A stretch of 64,000 nucleotides of DNA from Brevibacillus sp. Lineage in GTDB: Bacteria; Bacillota; Bacilli; Brevibacillales; Brevibacillaceae. This document shows positions 1 through 8,969 of this stretch, piece after piece. How positions within the stretch are numbered: position 1 is the stretch's first letter; the number at the start of each line of letters is the position of its first letter. The translations under genes were made by a program, and so were the position numbers. Under the pieces are notes generated by a model that was given only the letters and a program-made list of their open reading frames with translations, was not told where the DNA came from and made no database searches. The stretch covers positions 806,001-870,000 of the forward strand of contig JACDOF010000001.1 of NCBI GenBank assembly GCA_017656235.1, read 5' to 3'.

Positions 1-22
1 GCATACATTCCGGGCGCCTTTC

Positions 23-748
23 CTAGGAGTGGTCGGGTGCAGCAAGCGGGTTCCACGGGCCCAACTGATGTCCTTTCCATTCGCTGCCGTCTTCCCATTT
101 TTCCTTTTTCCAGATCGGCACAATTTGTTTTAGCCGTTCAATCGCGTAGCGGCCTGCTTCGAATGATTCATGGCGATGCGGGGCAGCGACAGCGATGACC
201 ACGGCGATCTCTTCAATCTGCAGATCACCGATGCGGTGATGCATCGCCACTTCCGCTTCCGGCCACCTCTCCTTGACCTCTTCCGCTATTTGTTTCATCT
301 TGGCAACCGCCATCGGCGCATAGGCCTCGTAGCGAAGAGAGACGGTGCGCTGTCCCTGTGTAAATTCACGGACGGTGCCCACGAATGTAAGAACAGCCCC
401 GGCGTGGGGATTGGTGACAAGCTTTACCAGCGTGTCTGCTGAAAGCGGTTGGTCGGTAATGCGAAAGCGTTCCGTCTCTTCCTGTAGATGTTCCGGTTGT
501 TCTTCCCCTCCACTCACCGGCGGCAGAACAGCGACTTCGTCCCCCGGCTCAATCCGTCGTTCCGGTGCGGCGTACTCTTGGTTGACAGCGACAAAGCAGC
601 TGGTGAGAAGTTCCGCAAGCTGCGGGTGTTCCGTCGCTATCGCGGCCAGCAGTCTCTCCACCGTCGCTCCGTCCGGCAGTGAAACCGTGATTTGACGCTG
701 TCCGGCCCGTTCGGCAAGGGCTGCAAACAAAATAACGTTTACCTGCAT
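23..748 (-). CDS. moaX: MoaD-MoaE fusion, molybdopterin synthase (MoaX-like)
   Basis: Both subunits of molybdopterin synthase, which turns precursor Z (cPMP) into molybdopterin, lie in one 241-residue chain. Residues 1-81 are a ubiquitin-like MoaD domain ending in PPVSGG (Gly80-Gly81). From about residue 95 a full MoaE domain follows, with GTVREFTQG and the C-terminal catalytic-lysine region PIWKKEKWEDG. In free MoaD the Gly-Gly must be the C-terminus to be adenylated and thiocarboxylated; here about 160 residues follow it. The known precedent is MoaX of Mycobacterium tuberculosis, which is cleaved after this Gly. I start at the ATG at 748, 5 nt after AAGGTGA, because the upstream in-frame extension does not look like MoaD. 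No other Moco genes are in view. Confidence 0.93.
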   Translation of the reverse strand: MQVNVILFAALAERAGQRQITVSLPDGATVERLLAAIATEHPQLAELLTSCFVAVNQEYAAPERRIEPGDEVAVLPPVSGGEEQPEHLQEETERFRITDQPLSADTLVKLVTNPHAGAVLTFVGTVREFTQGQRTVSLRYEAYAPMAVAKMKQIAEEVKERWPEAEVAMHHRIGDLQIEEIAVVIAVAAPHRHESFEAGRYAIERLKQIVPIWKKEKWEDGSEWKGHQLGPWNPLAAPDHS

Positions 749-838
749 GTCGTCACCTTCTTGCTTCTTGATACGCTTCATTCCTACAGTAGACGATAAC
801 ACAAAATGAGCCGGGGACAAATAGAAACAGCCGAAACA

Positions 839-867
839 TTGTGCTTTCCAGAATAATTCCTTACTAT
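839..867 (+). promoter_or_regulatory. SigA-type promoter of the ypdA gene
   Basis: TTGTGC at 839-844 and TACTAT at 862-867 are separated by exactly 17 bp. They lie about 50 bp upstream of the ypdA start in the divergent gap between moaX and ypdA. This is a pattern match only. Confidence 0.5.
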
Positions 868-915
868 GGGGGTGAAAAGGGAAAAAAACCTGGCAGAGAG
901 GGAGTAGGAGAGCAC

Positions 916-1941
916 ATGAAGGAGCAGGTGATTATTATCGGGGCAGGCCCGTGCGGTCTGTCAGCCGCTGTCGAATTAAAAAAGATTGGCGTTGATCCGC
1001 TCTTGATCGAAAAAGGGCCGATTGTACACTCCATATACCGGTATCCTACCTACATGGTTTTTCACAGTACCCCGGAACTGTTGGAGATTGGCGATATCCC
1101 TTTTACCACCCCCAATGAAAAACCGACGAGAAATGAAGCGCTGCACTATTACCGACTGGTTGCAGCCCGTTATCAACTTCGTATACAAAGCTATGAGACG
1201 GTTACTGCTGTCGAGCCGGGTGAGGCCGCTTTTACCCTGCGGACAGTGGACCGATTCGGGGCGGTGCACAACTACCACAGTCGGTTTGTCGTTGTCGCAA
1301 CCGGATATTTTGACCATCCCAATCGCCTGGGAGTACCCGGTGAAGATTTGCCCAAAGTCATGTCCTACTACAAAGAGGCCCATCCTTATACGGGGATGAA
1401 AGTGGCGATCGTCGGCGGCAACAACTCCGCAGTTGATGCCGCACTTGACCTGGAGCGGGCCGGAGCAGACGTGACGGTACTCTGCCGCAGGGCGGAACTG
1501 TCGCCAAAGGTGAAGGCATGGACCCGCCCGATCTTTGAAAGCATGGTGCAAAAAGGGAGGATACGCGTGCTCTACAACGCGCGGGTAACGGCAATCCATG
1601 AGCGCACGATCAAGGTAAATCACGCCGGAGAGTCCCTTGAATTGGAAAACGACTTTCTGTTTTCGTTGATTGGCTACCGGCCGGACAGAACCCTGCTTGC
1701 TTCGATTGGGGCAGAAATCGATCAAGAGAGCGGCGTTCCACGTTTTGATTCCGAAACAATGGAAACCAACGTTCCAAATCTCTACATTGCCGGTGTGATT
1801 GCGGCCGGAAATGAAGCCAACGCCATCTTCATCGAGAACGGGCGATTCCACGGAAGGTTGATTGCACAGTCCATTGCCGCCAGGATGAAGCAGCAGTCCG
1901 CCAAGGCAGACCAGGTTGATTCAGAAATCGACAAATGGTGA
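916..1941 (+). CDS. ypdA: YpdA family bacillithiol-disulfide-reductase-like flavoprotein
   Basis: This is a 341-residue FAD/NAD(P)H-dependent oxidoreductase of the two-dinucleotide-fold class. The FAD motif IIGAGPCG is at residues 7-14, and a second Rossmann motif (VAIVGGNNSAVDAALDLERAG) starts near residue 160. The C-terminal YIAGVIAAGNEANAIFIENGR is the second FAD contact region. It lacks the CxxC pair of thioredoxin reductase, as YpdA proteins do. In Bacillus and Staphylococcus the family is thought to reduce bacillithiol disulfide; that role is assigned here by family only. I start at the ATG at 916 after GGAGTAGGAG, because the upstream 25 residues do not resemble the family. It is followed by the NAD(P)HX repair gene. 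Confidence 0.88.
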   Translation: MKEQVIIIGAGPCGLSAAVELKKIGVDPLLIEKGPIVHSIYRYPTYMVFHSTPELLEIGDIPFTTPNEKPTRNEALHYYRLVAARYQLRIQSYETVTAVEPGEAAFTLRTVDRFGAVHNYHSRFVVVATGYFDHPNRLGVPGEDLPKVMSYYKEAHPYTGMKVAIVGGNNSAVDAALDLERAGADVTVLCRRAELSPKVKAWTRPIFESMVQKGRIRVLYNARVTAIHERTIKVNHAGESLELENDFLFSLIGYRPDRTLLASIGAEIDQESGVPRFDSETMETNVPNLYIAGVIAAGNEANAIFIENGRFHGRLIAQSIAARMKQQSAKADQVDSEIDKW

Positions 1942-1989
1942 CGTGGGACTGCCCAGCAGGAACCATTTGTCAAGGAGGGAGCAGCAGAA

Positions 1990-3525
1990 GTGTTCGTCGT
2001 GACGTCTGCCGAAATGAGAAAACTGGATCAATACGTAATCGAACAGATCGGCATCCCATCGATGGTGCTGATGGAGAACGCCGGTTCAGCCATCGCCAGA
2101 GAAGTGGAGCGGTTTTGGCGGGAACGGGCAGCGAACAGCAGTCAGCCTGCGCACTGGTTAATCCTGGCAGGATCGGGCAATAACGGCGGAGATGGGGTAG
2201 TGGCAGCACGCCATCTCGCCGAAGTCGGGTTTCGGGTGACGATACTCTATGTCAAGGATCCCGCTTCACTTCGAGGTGATGCCGCACGTCAGCGCGATGC
2301 GGCGCAACATTTGGGCATCCCATCACTTGTCTACGGCTCGGATGCCATTGACTGGACGACGTATGATGGAATTGTTGATGCGCTTTTGGGAACTGGTTCC
2401 CAAGGCCCGCCACGCGGTCCTTATGCGGATTTGATCCGGGCAGCCAACGAAAGCGGGCTGCCGATCATTGCCATAGACATTCCCAGCGGTCTCGACGCGG
2501 ATACAGGGCAGACGTTTGATCCCTGCATCCGGGCCGTTAAAACGGTTGCGCTTGCCTTTCTCAAGCGCGGACTGGTGCAGTATCCGGGCAGGGAAGCGGC
2601 GGGGGAAGTTGCTGTGGCCCGCATCGGCATCTGGCCGCAGTTTGCCGACCAGTTTGCCGTCAAGTGTTTTCTTTTGGGAGAAGAGTTCTTTGAGCAGCAT
2701 TTTGCCATCTCTCCCCACCTGCCGCGCAGGGCTGACGCGCATAAAGGAACATACGGTCATGTACTGGTTTGCGCCGGCAGCCTTCCCATGAGCGGAGCTG
2801 GTTTGTTGTGTGCGAAGGCAGCTCTTCGCGCGGGTTGTGGTCTGGTGACGTGGGCCGTTCCGGACCGTTTGCTTCCTGCTCTGATCGGCCATCTGCCGGA
2901 AGTGATGCTGGCAGCCATTTCGGATGGGTGGGCGGGCCCAACTTCTGCTGACGAGCTGCTTCAGCTTATGCGCGGCTGCAGCGCGGCGGTGATCGGTCCC
3001 GGCATGGGCCGCTTCCCAGGTGATTCCACCTGGCTGAGAACCATTTGGGAAGGAAGCGACTGCCCCCTGGTGCTGGATGCGGATGCGCTGAACATGCTGG
3101 CAGATGCGGGTGACTTCTCCACTTGGTCCAAGCGCAGGGCCCCCACCATCCTAACCCCACATCCAGGTGAGATGGCCCGCCTGGCCAAAATGACGACGAG
3201 CGAGGTGCAGGGGAACCGAATCGAGTGTGCGCGAAGCTACGCAGTCCGCCATCAGCTTACCTTGGTCCTGAAAGGGGGAGGAACCGTTGTCGCCACGAAG
3301 GACGAAACGGTCTACATCAATCCGGCAGGCAATGCGGGCATGGCCACCGGCGGAAGTGGCGATGTGCTGGCCGGGATGATCGGTTCGCTGCTGGCCCAAG
3401 GGTTTTCCGCTGAACAGGCAGCCTGTCTCGGCGTCTGGTTGCACGCGACAGCGGGGGATCGGGCTGCGGCCAGAAGGCATGCGGCGTACTCCTTGATTGC
3501 GGGGGATATTGTGGAAGAGCTGTAA
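1990..3525 (+). CDS. nnr: Bifunctional NAD(P)H-hydrate repair enzyme
   Basis: A 511-residue two-domain protein that repairs hydrated NAD(P)H. The N-terminal YjeF_N epimerase domain (about 1-215) carries GSGNNGGDG. The C-terminal ADP/ATP-dependent NAD(P)HX dehydratase domain (about 235-505) has GPGMGR, LTPHPGEMARL and the ribokinase-like NAGMATGGSGDVLAGM. The length is normal for the fused form. The start is the GTG at 1990, 11 nt after AGGAGG. It lies 48 bp after ypdA and is probably co-transcribed, so two nicotinamide-dinucleotide-related enzymes sit together. Confidence 0.95.
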   Translation: MFVVTSAEMRKLDQYVIEQIGIPSMVLMENAGSAIAREVERFWRERAANSSQPAHWLILAGSGNNGGDGVVAARHLAEVGFRVTILYVKDPASLRGDAARQRDAAQHLGIPSLVYGSDAIDWTTYDGIVDALLGTGSQGPPRGPYADLIRAANESGLPIIAIDIPSGLDADTGQTFDPCIRAVKTVALAFLKRGLVQYPGREAAGEVAVARIGIWPQFADQFAVKCFLLGEEFFEQHFAISPHLPRRADAHKGTYGHVLVCAGSLPMSGAGLLCAKAALRAGCGLVTWAVPDRLLPALIGHLPEVMLAAISDGWAGPTSADELLQLMRGCSAAVIGPGMGRFPGDSTWLRTIWEGSDCPLVLDADALNMLADAGDFSTWSKRRAPTILTPHPGEMARLAKMTTSEVQGNRIECARSYAVRHQLTLVLKGGGTVVATKDETVYINPAGNAGMATGGSGDVLAGMIGSLLAQGFSAEQAACLGVWLHATAGDRAAARRHAAYSLIAGDIVEEL

Positions 3526-3719
3526 AAGAGAACGGACAGCAGCATACGTCAAGGTTGAGCCGGTTCTTGCAAAGAAGGTGGAAAATCTTCGGCAAGGCCG
3601 GCTTAGCTATGGAAAGAATTTTCAAAATGTTTTAAAATATATGCAGATGTCCATAAATACCCTTTCATCGAGTTCGTTCCATCAAAATGCAAGCAAACAG
3701 GTAAAGGGAGGCGAGGAGT

Positions 3720-5315
3720 TTGATCACGTCGGAGGTGCTGAATCAAACACTGCCACAAATGCTGGCGGAAACTTGCGAGCGCTTTCCCGAGAGGAGCGCC
3801 ATTTATTTCAAGGGGCAGACGCGGGACTACCGCTCCGTGCAGGAGGACGTGTACCGCTTTGCGGCTGGTCTGGCTGCGCTGGGAATCGCGAAAGGAGATC
3901 GTGTGGCCATCATGCTGCCGAATTGCCCGCAGTACGTAATCGCTTATTACGGCATCCTTTCGGCAGGCGGGATCGTCGTGCAGGTGAACCCGATGTCGAC
4001 CGCCGACGAACTTGATTACTATCTGGGTGATTCCGGTGCAAAGGCGATGGTCGTATTCAAACAATTTCTTCCTACCTTGGCGAAAACACAGCTTGCCGGT
4101 AAAGGGCTGAAGAAGATCGTCGTCGAGCTGCCGCCCGTTACTCACGAACAGTCGGATCATGCCGTGACGTACACCGAGCTGCTCGCTTCCGCGCAGCCGG
4201 AAGCACCTATTGTCGACCTTACTCCTGAAGACGTGGCGGTGCTGCAGTATACCGGGGGAACGACGGGACGGTCAAAAGGAGCGATGCTGACACACCGCAA
4301 CCTGATGGCCAATGCTTATCAGGTACTGCTGATGATCGGCACAGATTACCAGAATCCGGAGCGCGTCCTGAATGTACTGCCGCTGTTTCATGTCTACGGC
4401 ATGACCGTCGGGATGAATGCGGCGCTCCTGGGTGGTTCACAGATGATCATTCTGCCCCGTTTTGATCTCATGGAAACGCTGGAGACGATCAGGCAGACCA
4501 GGCCCACCGTTTTTCCAGGTGCACCAACGATGTACGTCGCGATCAACTCTCACCCCCAGGTGGAGGAATACGGAATCTCTTCCATTCGCCTTTGCATCAG
4601 CGGCTCTGCTCCTCTGCCCGTTGAAGTAATCAAGGAGTTTGAAGCAAAAACGGGCGGCACCATCCTGGAGGGATACGGTTTGTCGGAAGCGTCTCCGGGT
4701 ACCCATTTTAACCCGATGGAAAGACGGAAACCGGGTTCCATAGGGAAACCGCTGACGTTTACGGAAGCAAAAGTCGTTGATTTGCACGATGGGACAACAG
4801 AAATGCCGCCCGGAGAGGCCGGAGAACTGATCGTGCGGGGACCGCAGGTGATGAAAGGGTATTGGAACATGCCGGAGGAGACGGAGGTGGCCTTGCGCAA
4901 TGGATGGCTCTACACGGGAGACATTGCCCGAACCGATGAAGAGGGGTATTTTTACATCGTCGACCGGAAAAAGGACATGATCATCGCGAGCGGTTTTAAC
5001 GTCTATCCGCGAGAAGTCGAAGAAGTGCTCTATCAGCACCCATCCGTTCAGGAGGCTGTGGTCGTTGGCGTTCCCGACACCTACCGGGGCGAAACGGTAC
5101 ATGCCATCATTGTCCCACGCGCCGATAAAGTGCTTACCGAAGAAGAGATCATTGCCTTCTGCCGGGAAAAGATGGCTGCCTACAAAGTTCCGCGACACGT
5201 GGAATTTCGCTCATCGCTTCCCAAAACAGCGGTCGGAAAAATCCTGCGCCGCACCGTAAAGGATGAGGTGGTCAAGCAGTACAGCAGCAGCATGGCCAAG
5301 GATGATCCGGCGTAA
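3720..5315 (+). CDS. fadD: Long-chain fatty-acid-CoA ligase
   Basis: A 531-residue member of the ANL (acyl-CoA synthetase) superfamily that activates fatty acids through an acyl-adenylate. Visible motifs are the P-loop YTGGTTGRSKGAMLTHRN near residue 177, GYGLSEASP, the GWLYTGDIARTDEEGYFYIVDR hinge region and the C-terminal catalytic lysine in PKTAVGKILRR. The start is the TTG at 3720, directly behind AAAGGGAGGCGAGGAG. A 194-bp AT-rich gap precedes it and a strong terminator follows, so it is probably its own transcription unit. Chain-length preference cannot be read from the sequence. Confidence 0.9.
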   Translation: MITSEVLNQTLPQMLAETCERFPERSAIYFKGQTRDYRSVQEDVYRFAAGLAALGIAKGDRVAIMLPNCPQYVIAYYGILSAGGIVVQVNPMSTADELDYYLGDSGAKAMVVFKQFLPTLAKTQLAGKGLKKIVVELPPVTHEQSDHAVTYTELLASAQPEAPIVDLTPEDVAVLQYTGGTTGRSKGAMLTHRNLMANAYQVLLMIGTDYQNPERVLNVLPLFHVYGMTVGMNAALLGGSQMIILPRFDLMETLETIRQTRPTVFPGAPTMYVAINSHPQVEEYGISSIRLCISGSAPLPVEVIKEFEAKTGGTILEGYGLSEASPGTHFNPMERRKPGSIGKPLTFTEAKVVDLHDGTTEMPPGEAGELIVRGPQVMKGYWNMPEETEVALRNGWLYTGDIARTDEEGYFYIVDRKKDMIIASGFNVYPREVEEVLYQHPSVQEAVVVGVPDTYRGETVHAIIVPRADKVLTEEEIIAFCREKMAAYKVPRHVEFRSSLPKTAVGKILRRTVKDEVVKQYSSSMAKDDPA

Positions 5316-5333
5316 TTGGCGACAGGTTGATGC

Positions 5334-5377
5334 ACACCCTGTGTCACGACCAAACGTGACACAGGGTGTTCGTTTGT
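5334..5377 (+). terminator. Intrinsic terminator after fadD
   Basis: A perfect 15-bp stem (ACACCCTGTGTCACG with its complement), a 6-nt loop and a T-rich tail, located 18 bp after the fadD stop. Confidence 0.85.
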
Positions 5378-5501
5378 TATAAAATGCGAACGTTATGTGA
5401 AATTTCCCGTTTTTCCTATCAATATAGCTCTATCGAGTCATCATTCATCGTAGGTATGGGGGTTACACTAGAAATGGAGGGAAATCCAAGGGGTGATATC
5501 G

Positions 5502-6113
5502 ATGTCCGCTGTGAAGAATGAGAGAAAGATAATCCGGTTGATGGCAATACTGGGAACAGCTGGTGCTGCGGCACTTGCTCTTTTGCTGACAGGAGTGTTC
5601 TCGACGGGGACCGCCACCCCCAAACTGGGTTGGAAGGTTTCCGATTTCACTTTCGTCGATCAGGAGGGGCAGCCGTTTGGCTTAAGCAATCTGAAGGGGG
5701 ATATCTGGCTCGCCGATTTTATCTTTACCAACTGCAATACGGTATGTCCGCCGATGACAGCCAACATGGCTGACTTGCAGCGGCAGCTCGCGAAAGAAGG
5801 GATCCAGGTGCAGATTGTCTCCTTCAGTGTCGACCCCGCCAAAGATACACCGGACGTGTTGAAAGAGTTTGGCCGGGCCTTTGACGCCGACCTGAGCAGA
5901 TGGCACTTTTTGACCGGCTATTCACTGGATGAGATTCAAAAGCTGGCCCTTGAGAGTTTCAAGACTTCCGTGCAGCCGGCAGCCGATTCGGATCAGGTCG
6001 TTCACGGCACCTCTTTCTACCTGGTGGATCAGGCTGGTTATGTCGCGTATCGCTACGACGGTCTCAATCCGCCCTATGAAACGATTATCAACGACATCAA
6101 AACGTTGCGGTAA
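5502..6113 (+). CDS. Sco1/SenC family copper chaperone
   Basis: A membrane-anchored thioredoxin-fold protein of 203 residues that helps build the CuA centre of cytochrome c oxidase. Residues 12-34 form an N-terminal membrane anchor. The copper-binding CNTVC motif lies in FTNCNTVCPPMTANMADLQ and the third ligand is the His of VHGTSFYLVD. The start is the ATG at 5502, 8 nt after AAGGGG; an in-frame GTG at 5493 is the alternative. It heads a small group with a broken ctaG and a YtkA-like lipoprotein, all oxidase-assembly or copper related. Confidence 0.92.
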   Translation: MSAVKNERKIIRLMAILGTAGAAALALLLTGVFSTGTATPKLGWKVSDFTFVDQEGQPFGLSNLKGDIWLADFIFTNCNTVCPPMTANMADLQRQLAKEGIQVQIVSFSVDPAKDTPDVLKEFGRAFDADLSRWHFLTGYSLDEIQKLALESFKTSVQPAADSDQVVHGTSFYLVDQAGYVAYRYDGLNPPYETIINDIKTLR

Positions 6114-6212
6114 TGCCACGCGTTCCTGCCGGCTCATGTCAGGCAGCATCCAGTAAAGACGCAGCGGCGGACACGCTGGCGGATCATCCGCTTGGATCAG
6201 AAGGGAGAAGCG

Positions 6213-6728
6213 ATGTCTCTCGAATATCTGCTCTTTTCTTATGATTTCCGACTGGTATGGACACCGGACGTACTCTTGTTCGTCGTTGTCCTGGCCACAG
6301 CTTATCTATTGGTGACGGGACGGTTCAGACTGTACGTGACAGAAGCATCTCCCGTCCCGCATCAACAAAAAATGCTCTTTCTCGGAGGGCTTGTCTTTCT
6401 CTATTTGGGCTTGGGGAGCCCGCTGACGTTGATCGGCCATTTCCTGTTCAGCGTACACATGATGCAGCAGGCGATACTTTACCTGTTCATGCCGCCTCTG
6501 CTCATTCTGGGCACGCCGGGCTGGATATGAAGACGCATGCTCAGCCTATCACATGCCCGCAATCTTTGACGCGGTGATGAACAGCTTTGCCATGACTACC
6601 GCCTTTCGTCTCGGATTGACAACCAAAACAACAAAGTTCGCAAAACTTATGGAATGGGTGAAGATTTTGATCCAGATCAGGTTCTCGCTGATCTGACAAC
6701 ATTGATAAAGGAAGGGAGAGAAGAATGA
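6213..6728 (+). pseudogene. ctaG: Decayed ctaG (caa3 oxidase assembly factor)
   Basis: The first 105 residues (6213-6530) read as the N-terminal half of the polytopic CtaG protein, with membrane segments and HMMQQAILYLFMPPLLILGTPGWI. The frame then stops, whereas CtaG is normally about 270-300 residues. Beyond the stop, from about 6548, another frame resumes with AYHMPAIFDAVMNSFAMTT, which fits a later CtaG segment, so a piece was lost with a frame change. Further on, a third frame (6620-6728) gives a short unrelated tail, KTYGMGEDFDPDQVLADL, whose TGA overlaps the start of the next gene. The N-terminal start has a good AAGGGAGAAGCG site. The gene looks disrupted by deletion rather than by a single sequencing error. 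Confidence 0.75.
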
Positions 6729-7183
6729 TGAAACAGTGGACAGCCATTTTGCTCGCTGTGATCGCGTTGACGGCAGCCTGCGGCAATCAAGAAACCCATG
6801 ATCAAGCGGGGCAGGAAGGAATGCTCCCGATAGAAGTGTCTTCCTCGATCGTGCCGGAGTCGCCGCAGGCGGGGGAGACCGTGACGTTTTCCGTAACGGT
6901 TAAACATGGGGATCAAGCCGTGGATGACGCCAAGGAAGTTCGCTTTGAACTGTGGAGGGAAGGGCAGGACGAACACGAATTTGTCGATGCCTCCGGAAAA
7001 GGAGAGGGCGTGTATACCGCAGAGAAAAGCTTCTCCGTCCCCGGTACCTACTACATGATGTATCACGTTACGGCCAGAGGATTCCACAGCATGGACAAGC
7101 AGTCCTTTACTGTGGGCGGTGAAGCCGGGCAGTCAGAACCGCACCAGGAGAGCGGACACTCGGAAGCAGGACACAAGCACTAA
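6725..7183 (+). CDS. YtkA/FixH-like domain lipoprotein
   Basis: A 152-residue lipoprotein whose signal peptide ends in the lipobox LTAAC (about residues 15-19). An immunoglobulin-like YtkA/FixH domain follows (SIVPESPQAGETVTFSVTVKHGDQAVDDAKEVRFEL), and the C-terminal tail is histidine-rich (HQESGHSEAGHKH). Proteins of this family commonly accompany Sco and CtaG; the His tail suggests metal binding, which is inference. Two tandem ATGs (6725, 6728) follow AAGGGAGAGAAG. The start overlaps the stop of the remnant upstream, suggesting it was once translationally coupled. Confidence 0.85.
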   Translation: MMKQWTAILLAVIALTAACGNQETHDQAGQEGMLPIEVSSSIVPESPQAGETVTFSVTVKHGDQAVDDAKEVRFELWREGQDEHEFVDASGKGEGVYTAEKSFSVPGTYYMMYHVTARGFHSMDKQSFTVGGEAGQSEPHQESGHSEAGHKH

Positions 7184-7199
7184 GGTGACGATCCACTCG

Positions 7200-7233
7200 C
7201 GTCTGCCGCGCACCAGTCGGCAGGCGTTTTTTA
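7200..7233 (+). terminator. Terminator after the YtkA-like gene
   Basis: The stem CGTCTGCCG / CGGCAGGCG (one G-T wobble) has a 9-nt loop and is followed by TTTTTT, about 16 bp after the stop codon. Confidence 0.8.
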
Positions 7234-7333
7234 TCCTGGTGATGTTATACGGAAAGGCATGAACAGTTTTTCATCTTAAGACAGGCCGAAGCTTTGTGTT
7301 CGGCTATTGACAGACGGCAAACCGATTATCTCG

Positions 7334-7342
7334 TGTTATAAT
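7334..7342 (+). promoter_or_regulatory. Extended -10 promoter of the mscS-like gene
   Basis: TGTTATAAT is a perfect TGn-TATAAT extended -10, 49 bp before the chosen start. A TTGACA at 7307-7312 is 24 bp away, too far to be an ordinary -35 partner. Confidence 0.5.
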
Positions 7343-7390
7343 ACCTGATAAACCACCTTGTTGCACAGCAAAGGGAGGGATGAGCAGACC

Positions 7391-8293
7391 TTGCTTGCCT
7401 TTGATTGGATAGACTGGACCGGCTATCTGGAATGGGAATACTGGTCAACTCAGTTGTCGCTGCTGCTTCATCGCGCCATCGTGATCTGTTTTATTATCAT
7501 CATGACCTGGATTGCGTTAAAAACCCGAAAAATTCTTATCTCCCGCATCTTTACCCTTGCCCGCATGGCAGACAAACAGAGAAATACGTTGGAATCCCTG
7601 CTGCTGTCGTTTACCCGCTATGTTTTTTATATTATTGCCTTTTTGATGATTCTGAGCAATCTGGGCCTGGAAATCGGACCGATTATCGCGGGAGCCGGAG
7701 TGATCGGACTGGCTGTGGGTTTTGGAGCACAGACGTTGGTGAAAGACCTGATCACCGGCTTTTTCATCATTTTTGAAGATCAGTTTTCGGTCGGAGACTA
7801 TGTAAGCATTAACAACGGACAGATCAACGGAACAGTAGAAAGTGTAGGGCTGCGCGCAACCAAAATCCGCACGTGGGCGCAGCATGTGGTGGTGATTCAG
7901 AACTCCGAGATACGTGTCAGTCAAAACTACAACCGTGAACGAATGCGCGTGATTGTAAACGTCACCGTACCATATGAAATGGAACCGGCAGATGTAGAGA
8001 AAGCCGTTTACGCGGTTTCGCAGGATTTGTTACGGAACCAGCCTCATCTGTTCCTTCGCGATGGCAATGGCGAAGTACTGGAACCGCCGCAGTTGTACGG
8101 TATTACCGATGTGGAAAACAACGCCCTTGGCGCCAAATATACAGTAGTAAGTCTGGTTAAAGATGAACACTACTGGACAGCAGGCAAAGAAATTCGAAAG
8201 GGTCTGTTAAGGGAATTGAAAGCGGCAGGGGTAACGATTTCCTACCCCCGCCGAATCGAACGAAAAGAGTTTGCTCAGCAGCCTGTTGACTGA
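7391..8293 (+). CDS. MscS family mechanosensitive channel
   Basis: A 300-residue small-conductance mechanosensitive channel, a membrane pore that opens under hypo-osmotic shock. Three N-terminal transmembrane segments are visible. The third is the Gly/Ala-rich pore helix (IAGAGVIGLAVGFGAQTLVKDLITGFFIIFEDQFSVGDYV), followed by the cytoplasmic beta domain. The length is typical of YkuT/MscS-type proteins. I use the TTG at 7391, 12 nt after AAGGGAGGG; the TTG at 7358 lies upstream of that site and is less likely. It is monocistronic or leads into pncA after about 100 bp. Confidence 0.9.
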   Translation: MLAFDWIDWTGYLEWEYWSTQLSLLLHRAIVICFIIIMTWIALKTRKILISRIFTLARMADKQRNTLESLLLSFTRYVFYIIAFLMILSNLGLEIGPIIAGAGVIGLAVGFGAQTLVKDLITGFFIIFEDQFSVGDYVSINNGQINGTVESVGLRATKIRTWAQHVVVIQNSEIRVSQNYNRERMRVIVNVTVPYEMEPADVEKAVYAVSQDLLRNQPHLFLRDGNGEVLEPPQLYGITDVENNALGAKYTVVSLVKDEHYWTAGKEIRKGLLRELKAAGVTISYPRRIERKEFAQQPVD

Positions 8294-8393
8294 TGGAAGG
8301 GGGATGTCGACCGGTACGACTTCGCTTTCAGCCAGGAGCTGTGCGGAACACCGGTACGCGGCAGCCAATCAAAATGAGAGGAGCGAATCAGTG

Positions 8394-8939
8394 ATGAAAG
8401 CTTTCATCAATGTGGATTATACGGTTGACTTTGTAGCGGACAATGGGGCCCTCACCTGTGGCAAACCGGCGCAGGAAATCGAGCAGACCATTACCGATTT
8501 AACCGTGCAGGCCATTGAGCGCGGTGATTACGTCGTCTTCGCCATCGACCTTCATTACCGGGATGATTCCCATCATCCGGAGAGCGAGCTTTTTCCGCCG
8601 CACAACATCGCGGGAGCCCCCGGGCGCGAGCTGTACGGCAAACTGGCCGAGGTCTACCGCCAGTATCGGAATCATCCCAACGTAAAATGGATGGACAAGA
8701 CGAGATACAGTGCCTTTGCCGGAACCGATCTGGAAATCCGCCTGCGCGAGCGAGGCATCAACGAAGTGCAGTTGGCTGGGGTATGCACGGACATTTGTGT
8801 CCTGCACACGGCTGTTGATGCCTACAACAAGGGGTTTCGGATTGTTGTCTATGAAAACGCAGTGGCCAGCTTTGATGAGGCTGGGCATCAATGGGCGCTT
8901 CAACACATGAAAAGCTGCCTGAACGCAACGATCTTGTAA
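8394..8939 (+). CDS. pncA: Nicotinamidase (cysteine hydrolase family)
   Basis: A 181-residue isochorismatase-fold hydrolase converting nicotinamide to nicotinate. The catalytic triad is visible: Asp8 in INVDYTVDF, a Lys in MDKTRYSAFAGT and the nucleophile Cys in GVCTDICV. The metal-binding DLHYRDDSHH segment is present. The ATG at 8394 follows GAGGAG; an ORF extension upstream of it is not conserved. The next gene, nicotinate phosphoribosyltransferase, starts 30 bp after its stop, so the two form a complete nicotinamide-to-NaMN salvage unit. Confidence 0.93.
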   Translation: MKAFINVDYTVDFVADNGALTCGKPAQEIEQTITDLTVQAIERGDYVVFAIDLHYRDDSHHPESELFPPHNIAGAPGRELYGKLAEVYRQYRNHPNVKWMDKTRYSAFAGTDLEIRLRERGINEVQLAGVCTDICVLHTAVDAYNKGFRIVVYENAVASFDEAGHQWALQHMKSCLNATIL

Positions 8940-8969
8940 GTGAAAGACCGGGAAGGGAGATTTTTTTCC

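Noticed and set aside
976-1851. A 291-codon minus-strand frame
   Set aside because: It is antisense to ypdA, which has clear FAD motifs and a good start.
8312-8362. Direct repeat ACCGGTACG before pncA
   Set aside because: Only 9 bp, 33 bp apart, without promoter context; could be chance and does not resemble an NAD-repressor site I know.
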